A DNA stretch of 64,000 nt from Pseudomonadota bacterium (GTDB taxonomy: Bacteria > Bdellovibrionota > Bacteriovoracia > Bacteriovoracales > Bacteriovoracaceae), in NCBI GenBank assembly GCA_027487515.1, contig JAIYDL010000003.1:61638-125637 (forward strand), written 5' to 3'. The position numbers and the translations under genes were made by a program. Of the stretch, positions 56,940 to 64,000 are shown one piece after another. Under the pieces are notes generated by a model, which was not told the DNA's origin, searched no databases, and worked only from the letters and a program-made list of their open reading frames with translations. Numbering within the stretch: the stretch's first letter is position 1; every line of letters starts with the position of its first letter.

Positions 56940-59900
56940 ATGACTAAGTATCGTCTTCGGCTCGCCAATGGCCGGGTCATAGGTCCATTCGAGAAGCAGG
57001 AACTCTTCCTGCTTAAGTCACGCGGACATATACGAGGAACAGAGGAAGCTCAGATTTTCCCGACGGGCAACTGGGGTTCTCTCGAGCACTTAGATTTTTA
57101 TGCGGAGTTGATGGACGGTGATCGCACGCGGCAGGACTCACCGATGCCGACAAAAGAAGATGAAACCTTTGTTGTAGATCTCGCCGAGCTTCGGTCCCAG
57201 AAGCAAGAGAAAGAAATTGACGCGTATGCGGAACGGCAGTCGACACCCTTAGAGCACCTCACCGAAACAGTGCGGTTGAATAATAGTCCGGCCACGCCCC
57301 CACCTGAGCCCATGGAGCTTCCGTCCTCAGACTTACTCATCGAGACGCAACCCAGTGACGACTTTCTTTTTGAGATCGACGTTGAGCCAAGGGAGGCGCC
57401 TCCGGTAGCCGAAGAAGATGGGAAGACCATTTTGAATCCGGTCGCGCAGGAGGAAATTCAAAAGATCCGGCGTCAGAAGGAAGCCGCGGAAGCGAAGAAG
57501 CGGGCCGACGAAGAGGCGGCCCGCCAGAGTGCACTGGAAGAAGAACGGCTTCTCGCGATTTATCAGAAGCGGCAAGTCGCAGCCGCAGTCACTGACGATA
57601 GGACTCAGGTCATCCGGATTGATAGTCCCTCGCTTTTAAGGTCCGCGCGCCAAGCGGAGCTCGACATCGAGGCCGAGCTCCGGGTCATCCAACGGCAGGA
57701 AAAAAAGCGCGAGATGGAGGCCGAGGCCCTCGAGGAACCGGAAGAGGACACTTCGGCCCAGAAAGAGAAAAGAACCAAACTGATCTTCATCTTGGCGGCG
57801 ATGGCGATCCTCTATGCGGTGTTCTTTCCCGATGACAAGCCCGCGGAACGAAAGTTTCAGCATCTGGAGCCGCAGATCGTTTTTCCCATTCCCTTTGATC
57901 AGTCGGACGCAAGAAAGTCTAAAGCAGAGTTTCGAAAAGGCTTGGAAACCTTCAATCTTGGCACTTACCCGGCCCTCGTGAAGTCGGGCCTTCGTTTCAA
58001 ACTGAGCTATGAAAATGACCTAGAAAATACCGAGGCGCTCGGGTTTCTGGTGCGGTCTTATGGAGAACAGCTCCAGCACTCGACGCGGAAATTAACCGAT
58101 GCCCAAACCCTCTTTAATCTGATTCAGAGTAAGCGGCCATTTCTCCTAAGGGATCCAAACGGAGTCATTGGGATGAACCTGTTTTACATGGCCATTAACC
58201 GACCCGCTGCCGCCGTGGACGTGATTCAAAAGTACCTAAAACTGGAACCTAAAAACGTGACGCAGGATCTGTTCGCTGTCTACCTGCGGAGCCTCTTGAA
58301 GCAGGGCCGCATCGATCTTTCCAAGCAGTTTCACACAGCTCTTGCCAAGGCCCCGGACAAGAACCGATACGCGTACCAGGCCCTGGTTGAGTACCACCTT
58401 TTGAATCAAGAAACGGCGAAAGCGATGGAGTACGCCGGGGATGCCCTCAAGCGCAATCCGAAGCTCCCGGCATTCTATCTTTTAAATGCGGAGCTGCTAT
58501 TAAAAGACCGGAAGACCGAACAAGCGATACCCCTTTTGAAGAAGGCCGAGGACCTGGGCCTTGATTCCAACAACCGGAACCGGGCAAAATTCTATGAGCT
58601 CAAGGGCATCGTCCTGGGCCTGCGGCAAAAGGTCGCCCCCGCCGCACAGGCGTTTCAGAAATCTCTTGCGATCTACGATTCCGACGAACTCCGAATTAAG
58701 CTCGCAGATCTTCAGACGAGTAACGGCTCGGTCGTCGATGCGGACAAGATCATCGAAGAGAGCAAAGCAGTGAAGCTTCTGCTTCTTGCCCGGGAGCACT
58801 TCGACAAGAAGAACTACGAACTCGCGATGAGCATGGCCGCGCGGGCCACCTCTGCGTTTCCAGGGCACATCCCCTCCGAACTTTTTCTCGCCAAAGTTCA
58901 GCTCCGCCTCGGGCAGGCCCGCCAAGGTCTCCAGACGATCGATGCCCTCCTGGCGAAGTATCCGGACGACAAGAAGATTAACCTCGCCATGGTGGAAGCG
59001 TTCATCGAGACCTACAAGTTCAACGATGCCCGGAACCGATTGCAAATCATCGCGAGCACAGGGCTGCGCGACACCTGGGAGTTCGCGTCGTTGAACGCGA
59101 AGCTCTATCAAAAAATGGGTGACTCCCTCCAGGCCATGTCGTGGCTGCGCCGGTCAATCTCCACGAACCCGCTCAACGACGCCGACATCTTTGCTCTGAG
59201 CCAGATCCTTCATAAGAAGGCGAACTTCGATGCCGCTCGAGTGCTCCTGAACAAGTGCATGGAGCTGGATCCCGTGAATCCGGACTACCGGATCGCGTAC
59301 GCCCGGTTACTCTACGAGACGCAAGATGATCTTGCCGCGATCGGATACCTCTTAAGTCTGAAAGAGGACTTTGGCGAAAACCCGAAGGTGATGTCGGAGA
59401 TCGCGATCTTCTACTACCGGTCGGGGAAGGTGAAGGATTTCCAAGACTACAAGCAGCGCCTCGAAAAAGAGCATGGAACGGACAAGATCCTCTATGAGTT
59501 TCTCATCAAGGCGGCCCTCATGGATGAGCGGTTTGATGAGGTCCCAGTCCTCGTTGAAAAGCTCCTCACGAAGGAACCCGGCGACCTAGAGCAGATGATG
59601 GCAGCAGGCCGCGTGCTTTTTGACCAAGGCAAACTGCCGGAAGCGGCGAGGTGGTTTCGTCGGGTCAAAGACAGGCTCCCGTCCTACCCGAAGGTGCTCT
59701 ACTTCATCGCAAAAATTGAGTTCATGACCGGGGACGTTGACTCGGCCTTAAAGAAAATCGAAGAGGACATCAAGGCCAATGGAGAGAACGACGAAGATTT
59801 AGTTTTCATGGCACAGATCTATCAAGTGAAGGAAAAGCTCGTGGAAGCCGAGAACTTCTATAAGCGCGCCCAGAAGCTCAATCCGAAATCCTACGACGCC

Positions 59901-60140
59901 ATCATGGGCCTGGCCGACCTAAGCACGAAACGGAATAACCACGATCTTGCCCTTGATCTCTACAAGCGGGCCATGAAGTTGAGGCAGGACGAACCCCTGG
60001 TGCACAAGAAAATTGGCGACGTCTACCGGCAACTTGGTCAGGGTGCGCTGGCCATCGAAGCGTATAAATTGTATCTTGATATGGATCCGGAGTCCTCTCA
60101 CAAGAGCACTCTCGAGGCGTATATTAATCTCATGCAGTAG
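56940..60140 (+). CDS. GYF-like / transmembrane / TPR repeat protein
   Basis: From ATG 56940 the protein has 1066 residues. The N-terminal 50 residues look like a GYF-2 type domain (YRLRLANGRVIGPFEKQEL ... GNWGSLEHL). A charged, coiled-coil-rich cytoplasmic region (Glu/Arg/Lys/Ala) follows to about residue 275. A single membrane helix comes next (LIFILAAMAILYAVFFP). More than 750 residues of TPR-type helical repeats run to the C-terminus. The likely topology is GYF inside and TPR outside. It starts 78 bases after nuoN and is nine bases from serS. The function is not recognised; scaffolding of an envelope machine is plausible. Confidence 0.75.
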   Translation: MTKYRLRLANGRVIGPFEKQELFLLKSRGHIRGTEEAQIFPTGNWGSLEHLDFYAELMDGDRTRQDSPMPTKEDETFVVDLAELRSQKQEKEIDAYAERQSTPLEHLTETVRLNNSPATPPPEPMELPSSDLLIETQPSDDFLFEIDVEPREAPPVAEEDGKTILNPVAQEEIQKIRRQKEAAEAKKRADEEAARQSALEEERLLAIYQKRQVAAAVTDDRTQVIRIDSPSLLRSARQAELDIEAELRVIQRQEKKREMEAEALEEPEEDTSAQKEKRTKLIFILAAMAILYAVFFPDDKPAERKFQHLEPQIVFPIPFDQSDARKSKAEFRKGLETFNLGTYPALVKSGLRFKLSYENDLENTEALGFLVRSYGEQLQHSTRKLTDAQTLFNLIQSKRPFLLRDPNGVIGMNLFYMAINRPAAAVDVIQKYLKLEPKNVTQDLFAVYLRSLLKQGRIDLSKQFHTALAKAPDKNRYAYQALVEYHLLNQETAKAMEYAGDALKRNPKLPAFYLLNAELLLKDRKTEQAIPLLKKAEDLGLDSNNRNRAKFYELKGIVLGLRQKVAPAAQAFQKSLAIYDSDELRIKLADLQTSNGSVVDADKIIEESKAVKLLLLAREHFDKKNYELAMSMAARATSAFPGHIPSELFLAKVQLRLGQARQGLQTIDALLAKYPDDKKINLAMVEAFIETYKFNDARNRLQIIASTGLRDTWEFASLNAKLYQKMGDSLQAMSWLRRSISTNPLNDADIFALSQILHKKANFDAARVLLNKCMELDPVNPDYRIAYARLLYETQDDLAAIGYLLSLKEDFGENPKVMSEIAIFYYRSGKVKDFQDYKQRLEKEHGTDKILYEFLIKAALMDERFDEVPVLVEKLLTKEPGDLEQMMAAGRVLFDQGKLPEAARWFRRVKDRLPSYPKVLYFIAKIEFMTGDVDSALKKIEEDIKANGENDEDLVFMAQIYQVKEKLVEAENFYKRAQKLNPKSYDAIMGLADLSTKRNNHDLALDLYKRAMKLRQDEPLVHKKIGDVYRQLGQGALAIEAYKLYLDMDPESSHKSTLEAYINLMQ

Positions 60141-60148
60141 GTGACTCC

Positions 60149-61429
60149 ATGCTCGACATTAAGAAACTCGAAACCGATTTTGAGACCGTGAGAGCGCGGC
60201 TTTTGAGTAGGAATTTTGATGTCAATGGGCTGGAAGAAATTCTCCGGCTCAACAAAAAACGCAAAGAGCTGACGACGGCGTCCGAGACAAAAAAGGCTGA
60301 GGTCAATAAGCTCTCGAGAGAGATCGGTGAGCTCAAAAAGAATAAACAGAATGCCGACATTCCGATGGGCCAGGTGGCAGCGTTGAAGGCTGCGATGGAG
60401 CTTGAGGCTTCGGACCTCGAGGAAGTTCTTAAGCAGCAATCGGCCCTCCTCCTCAGCGTTCCGAACTTACCTGCGAACGATGTTCCCGTCGGGAAAAGCG
60501 AAGATGACAACGCCGAGGTTAAGCGCTGGGGAACACCCCGGGCCTTTGATTTCACTCCGGTCGATCACGCGGATCTTGGGGAGAAATTGGGCCTCTTGGA
60601 CTTTGAGGCAGCTGCAAAAATCACCGGCGCTCGCTTCGTCGTCTACCGAGGAGCTCTCGCTCGCCTCGAGCGCGCCTTGATTAATTTCATGCTCGATCAC
60701 CAGGGGGCGAAGGGCTTCACTGAGATGATGACACCGTTCATTGCCCACGAGCGCTCCCTCATTGGAACCGGGAATCTGCCGAAGTTTGAGGACCAGCTTT
60801 TCAAGCTCAACTCGGAGCAGCCGTGGTACCTCATTCCGACTTCTGAGGTGACCCTGACCAATCTCAAGCGAGAGCAGATTGTTGAGGAAGGAGAGCTTCC
60901 CTTCCTCTATGCGGCCTACTCTCCGTGTTTCCGATCAGAGGCTGGGTCACATGGTAAAGATGTGAAAGGCCTCATCCGGATGCATCAGTTTAATAAAGTT
61001 GAGATGGTTTCGATCTGCTCTCCTTCACAGTCGGAGGAGATTCATCAAAAAATGGTGGCAAGCGCCACAGAGATCCTAGAGAAACTTGGACTTCCTTACC
61101 GGCAACTTGCCCTTTGCACAGGGGACATGGGTTTTGCTTCACAGAAGACGTTCGATCTTGAGGTCTGGGTTCCCAGCCAGAATAAGTACCGCGAGATCTC
61201 ATCTATCTCCAACTGCGGAGACTTCCAGGCCCGGAGGGCCAATATCCGCTTCCGAAATAAAGAAGGTAAGGTTGAGTTCGCCCACACGCTCAATGGCTCG
61301 GGCCTTGCCGTCGGTCGAACGGTCGTCGCGATTTTGGAAAACTACCAGCGCCAAGACGGTTCAGTGGCAATCCCGGAGGTCTTGCTTCCGTACATGGGTG
61401 GCCTCACAGAGATCCGGAGATCCACCTAA
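60149..61429 (+). CDS. serS: Seryl-tRNA synthetase
   Basis: This 426-residue class II synthetase charges tRNA-Ser. An N-terminal coiled-coil arm (about residues 30-105) binds the long variable arm of tRNA-Ser. Motif 2 (SPCFRSEAGSHGKDVKGLIR) and motif 3 (NGSGLAVGRTVVAILEN) are intact, as is the dimer-interface block PFIAHERSLIGTGNLPKFE. A tRNA-Ser gene lies 2.5 kb downstream. Confidence 0.97.
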   Translation: MLDIKKLETDFETVRARLLSRNFDVNGLEEILRLNKKRKELTTASETKKAEVNKLSREIGELKKNKQNADIPMGQVAALKAAMELEASDLEEVLKQQSALLLSVPNLPANDVPVGKSEDDNAEVKRWGTPRAFDFTPVDHADLGEKLGLLDFEAAAKITGARFVVYRGALARLERALINFMLDHQGAKGFTEMMTPFIAHERSLIGTGNLPKFEDQLFKLNSEQPWYLIPTSEVTLTNLKREQIVEEGELPFLYAAYSPCFRSEAGSHGKDVKGLIRMHQFNKVEMVSICSPSQSEEIHQKMVASATEILEKLGLPYRQLALCTGDMGFASQKTFDLEVWVPSQNKYREISSISNCGDFQARRANIRFRNKEGKVEFAHTLNGSGLAVGRTVVAILENYQRQDGSVAIPEVLLPYMGGLTEIRRST

Positions 61430-61439
61430 TCTTTCGCGG

Positions 61440-62963
61440 TCACTTCCGACTCTTCGTCCCTTCCCGCACTTCCGTATGGTTGGGGTAGCGTTTGTCCTGG
61501 ATGATGTTCTGTGCTGTTGGTTCCAGGGCCTTCATCGCGTGTAAGTTTTTAAATTTTTTGTAGTCGTTGTCGCTCTTCACGGCAACGTACGTCTTCGATG
61601 CGGTATCAAAATACCCGCGATCTCGGCCACTGACGACGAAACTTCCTTGAGGATTATGAAACGCGACGGTCATCCCGCGGTGGGGTCTATAGGTGTAAGA
61701 CGCGCTGTACTTGCGATCGGTCGTACTCGTTGTGAAGAGGTCTACGCCGTCAAAACTCTTGGCGTCAATTTTCCATGCTAACAATCCAGCGATGGTTGGG
61801 TAAAGGTCCGTTGTCGTTGTGATGCCTTGGAACCGGAGGACTCCGGATTTTTTTGCCCGAAGGTGTGGGTGCGAGATGATGAGCGGAATGCGGGACGACT
61901 CGGGGGAGATCGTCCCGTAACTGAACGAGGGCATGGGGCCATTGGAGTACTCTTCAAAGCTATTGGCACCAACGTCTGAGGTGATGATGACGATGGTCTT
62001 TTCGGTTATCCCGTACTCTTTTAAGGCACTAAAAATCTGACCGATGAAAAAGTCCGAGAATCGAATCGATTGATCGTAGAGATTGAGGAGGTGGAGATTT
62101 GCTTTTCGCCCATCCACGATCCGCGCCGTGTTGATGTACCAAAAGTCATCGTTCGCAAATCTCCGGGAGCGATCAAAGTCGTACCCGCTAACCCCAGGAT
62201 TCGCACTGAGAAATGTCATGAGATCTTTCCAACCGTTTTTCATCTCGAGAAGAAATTCCTCCTCCGAGCTCGGGAAGAATCCGCGGTAACCGTACGTTAT
62301 GAAATCTGTTTGATAGCTTTTGGGAGTTAGAAAGTGCGGAAAGTGAGTTCTCACGGTGTTGATGATGCCGAAGAATTTCTTCGTTCTAAGGTCCCGGATC
62401 ACGCCCTTAACTTCGGCCGCATCGGAGTGTTCATGGAGGCAATGTTTGATGTGGCGGTCCGCCCCTCTCGTGACTCCGGTTGATTGTGAGTAGAAGTTAT
62501 TGTGAGGCTTCCCACCGATGAAAAATGTCTCGTAGCCGTTCTTCTTCGCGAGCTCCAGGAGCGTCTCATCGGTGGCCGCAATCTTATCTTCCTGAAGGTT
62601 AAATCCTGAGAACAGAAGCCGGTTATGAAACCCGTTGTTCAAGACCCCGTGGTTGGTGAGGACCTTCCCGGTGTATAAAGAAATCTGCGCCTGGAAGGGC
62701 CAGTTCGAAGCCGTGAAGTGATGATCAAAGATGATCGAATCACTGGCGTAGTGTGTAGTTTCCGGGTCGGTCACTCGGGGGTGACCGTACATGGAGAGCC
62801 GAGATGGCGTTAAGGCCGAATAGGAGAACAGGATGACGTTGCAATCTCCGCATTCGTTGACGTACGAGGTAAGCCTATCTACACCTTCCGCGATCCCGGG
62901 TTCTGGGGTGACGATAAACTCTAGGAGGAGGACCGAGATCAATAGTTTGGCGCTTCGTTTCAT
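61440..62963 (-). CDS. Degenerate sulfatase / alkaline-phosphatase-superfamily protein
   Basis: From ATG 62963 this is a 507-residue protein with a hydrophobic leader (LLISVLLLEFIV). The sulfatase fold is recognisable from NVILF, RLSMYGHPRVTDP, the SLYTG block, YDQSIRFSDFFIGQIF and TIVIITSDVG. However, the metal-binding Asp of the usual NVxLxxxD motif is Ser49 here. SDHG has become SDVG (Val331), and no CxPSR or T-x-P-S nucleophile motif is evident in SNWPFQAQISLYTG. It is therefore probably inactive as a hydrolase, or uses altered chemistry. It is convergent with serS and divergent from the hydroxylase-like gene. Confidence 0.7.
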   Translation of the reverse strand: MKRSAKLLISVLLLEFIVTPEPGIAEGVDRLTSYVNECGDCNVILFSYSALTPSRLSMYGHPRVTDPETTHYASDSIIFDHHFTASNWPFQAQISLYTGKVLTNHGVLNNGFHNRLLFSGFNLQEDKIAATDETLLELAKKNGYETFFIGGKPHNNFYSQSTGVTRGADRHIKHCLHEHSDAAEVKGVIRDLRTKKFFGIINTVRTHFPHFLTPKSYQTDFITYGYRGFFPSSEEEFLLEMKNGWKDLMTFLSANPGVSGYDFDRSRRFANDDFWYINTARIVDGRKANLHLLNLYDQSIRFSDFFIGQIFSALKEYGITEKTIVIITSDVGANSFEEYSNGPMPSFSYGTISPESSRIPLIISHPHLRAKKSGVLRFQGITTTTDLYPTIAGLLAWKIDAKSFDGVDLFTTSTTDRKYSASYTYRPHRGMTVAFHNPQGSFVVSGRDRGYFDTASKTYVAVKSDNDYKKFKNLHAMKALEPTAQNIIQDKRYPNHTEVREGTKSRK

Positions 62964-63131
62964 CAGTCTATTGTGGAACAGTTTTGAAACTTCTTCATCG
63001 TGATTATTAGCACGAGGACTTGGAAATATGTCTGCGAAACGTTGCCGGGATCCCGTTCCGTGCATCCCGGAATGGGATACTCCATCTTCAATGTGCGTCT
63101 CGCAAGTGAGACAGGAACTAAAAAAGTGTCC

Positions 63132-63148
63132 GTTTATTTAAAATAAAC
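63132..63148. promoter_or_regulatory. Palindrome upstream of the hydroxylase-like gene
   Basis: GTTTATTT-A-AAATAAAC has perfect 8-bp arms and sits directly before TATAGT (63149-63154), a possible -10 box, about 30 bp upstream of ATG 63182. It could be an operator in the 218-bp divergent gap. Confidence 0.4.
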
Positions 63149-63181
63149 TATAGTTAGATTCAACGAGAAAGAGTCAAGCTG

Positions 63182-63766
63182 ATGATTTTAAAACTAGAAA
63201 GAAACTACAATCTTCAAAAGCTCACCAAGCTCGTGGAGGCCGCCGAAGCTCACGGACCGCCCTGGCTAAAGAATGACGGCTTTTGGGGGGGGTGGTCACT
63301 CACCTCAAGCACGGGAGAGGTCTACGACGGTTGGCAGAGCGGAGAAAAAATCTACGATTCAACGTTATCCGATGAGGAACGACTACGGATTTTAAGTAGC
63401 TTCCGAGATCAACGGTTTATGACTAAAACTCCGATTTATGATGAGTATGTTGATCAAATTACTGAAGATCTCGCGAGCCTCCATCTTCTCGTTGAGCGAG
63501 TGAGGCTCGTCGTCTTAGTGCCTCATGCCGAGAGCGAGGCTTACTGGCATAAAGACTCGTCACCTCCTCGGAATCTCTTTAAACTGCGGCTCCATATCCC
63601 CATCATCACCAATGAGCACTGCTTTTTTGAGTACCAGGACCGTCGCACCCACTTTCCTGCGGACGGCTCCGCCTATGTGATTGATGTCGGCAGACCCCAT
63701 CGTGTTTTAAATCTGTCCTCAGAAAACCGATTCCACTTGATGATGGACCTCGTCGGTTCACACTAG
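63182..63766 (+). CDS. Aspartyl/asparaginyl beta-hydroxylase-like protein
   Basis: This 194-residue protein resembles the Fe(II)/2-oxoglutarate Asp/Asn hydroxylase family (cupin-type barrel). Probable iron ligands are His123 and Asp125 in YWHKDSS and His173 in GRPHRVLN. Supporting blocks are KLRLHIPIITNEHCFFE and the terminal NRFHLMMDL with Arg183. Length fits stand-alone bacterial members, which hydroxylate peptide or protein side chains. The coding sequence contains eight consecutive G (63285-63292), so slippage would frameshift it. The substrate is unknown. Confidence 0.75.
   Translation: MILKLERNYNLQKLTKLVEAAEAHGPPWLKNDGFWGGWSLTSSTGEVYDGWQSGEKIYDSTLSDEERLRILSSFRDQRFMTKTPIYDEYVDQITEDLASLHLLVERVRLVVLVPHAESEAYWHKDSSPPRNLFKLRLHIPIITNEHCFFEYQDRRTHFPADGSAYVIDVGRPHRVLNLSSENRFHLMMDLVGSH
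63285..63292 (+). repeat. Coding poly-G tract (8 G)
   Basis: The run falls in codons for Trp-Gly-Gly-Trp near residue 36 of the hydroxylase-like protein. A length change of one would truncate the protein early. Confidence 0.55.
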
Positions 63767-63768
63767 CC

Positions 63769-63782
63769 CCCCATGCCTGGGG
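63769..63782 (+). terminator. Weak terminator-like hairpin after the hydroxylase-like gene
   Basis: CCCCA-TGCC-TGGGG forms a 5-bp stem followed only by TTCATT, not a proper T run. It lies three bases after the stop codon. Confidence 0.3.
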
Positions 63783-63840
63783 TTCATTGCCGCTTTGCGC
63801 AGTCCTCTTTTCTTCCTTGGTGAGATCCTTAAAGATATCG

Positions 63841-63869
63841 TTGTCTTTTTTCTCATCTTTAATTATATT
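63841..63869 (+). promoter_or_regulatory. Promoter of tRNA-Ser
   Basis: TTGTCT (63841-63846) and TATATT (63864-63869) are spaced by 17 bp. Transcription would start roughly 5-6 bases before the mature tRNA 5' end at 63882. Confidence 0.6.
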
Positions 63870-63881
63870 TATAAGCTCGTT

Positions 63882-63971
63882 GGAGGACTGGCCGAGTGGT
63901 TTAAGGCAACAGTTTTGAAAACTGTCGTGGGTTAACGCCTACCTGGGGTTCGAATCCCTAGTCCTCCGCCA
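63882..63971 (+). tRNA. tRNA-Ser (anticodon UGA)
   Basis: This 90-base tRNA is encoded with CCA at its 3' end. The acceptor arms GGAGGAC and GTCCTCC pair perfectly, followed by discriminator G. The anticodon arm is ACAGT-TTTGAAA-ACTGT, with anticodon TGA, which reads UCA and UCG codons. A long variable arm, typical of serine tRNAs, follows, and the T loop is TTCGAAT. Confidence 0.95.
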
Positions 63972-64000
63972 TCTTTTACATTTAGGTTTTTGATTCTTGA

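Noticed and set aside
61683..61696. GGGTCTATAGGTGT in the sulfatase-like gene
   Set aside because: Shares only the CTATAGG core; isolated and 30 kb away from the cluster.

Overview
The window looks like the replication-origin region of a Gram-negative chromosome. The gene order rpmH-rnpA-yidD-yidC-mnmE-mnmG-rsmG-parA-parB on one side and dnaA-dnaN-recF-gyrB-gyrA on the other is the ancestral bacterial origin layout. Outer-membrane and periplasmic genes (a beta-barrel protein, SurA-like chaperones, lipoproteins), paired b/b' ATP synthase stalk subunits, a bactofilin next to parAB, and a patatin/lytic-transglycosylase pair suggest a delta-proteobacterial-type lineage. My best guess is Bdellovibrionota, perhaps Bacteriovoracales. 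This is inferred from gene content only; no rRNA is present to confirm it.

Layout. 1-3.5 kb: hutI, a TlpA-like thioredoxin, a small pilin-like protein and glpK. 3.6-8.7 kb (minus): a helix-turn-helix gene, an outer-membrane protein, ligA and radA in one run, behind a palindromic operator. 8.7-13.7 kb: a patatin phospholipase coupled to a lytic transglycosylase, then two exported proteins of unknown function. 13.7-28 kb (minus): one packed run from rpmH through yidC, mnmEG, rsmG, parAB and a bactofilin to the F1 and stalk genes of ATP synthase, closed by a terminator. 28-37.6 kb (plus): dnaA, the origin, dnaN, recF, gyrB and gyrA. 37.5-40 kb: a TPR protein and the Fo genes (two AtpI/AtpZ-like proteins, atpB, atpE), ending at a terminator. 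40-49 kb (minus): mfd, two SurA/parvulin-type chaperones, pdxA and uvrA. 49-57 kb (plus): a membrane-arm-only complex I cluster, nuoAHJKLMN. 57-64 kb: a GYF-TM-TPR protein, serS, a degenerate sulfatase-like protein, an Asp/Asn-hydroxylase-like protein and tRNA-Ser(UGA).

The genes join replication (dnaA, dnaN, gyrase), segregation (ParA, ParB, two perfect parS sites and a bactofilin scaffold candidate), envelope biogenesis (YidC, SurA-like) and energy conservation (ATP synthase and complex I, both split). The most unusual signal is a family of nine copies of a 15-bp sequence, consensus GGTCCTAYAGGGGCA. They lie only between 20.85 and 30.30 kb, in both orientations, in several reading frames of parB, mnmG, mnmE and yidC, and in the dnaA-dnaN intergenic region. 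This pattern indicates a DNA-level, origin-associated site that I do not recognise.
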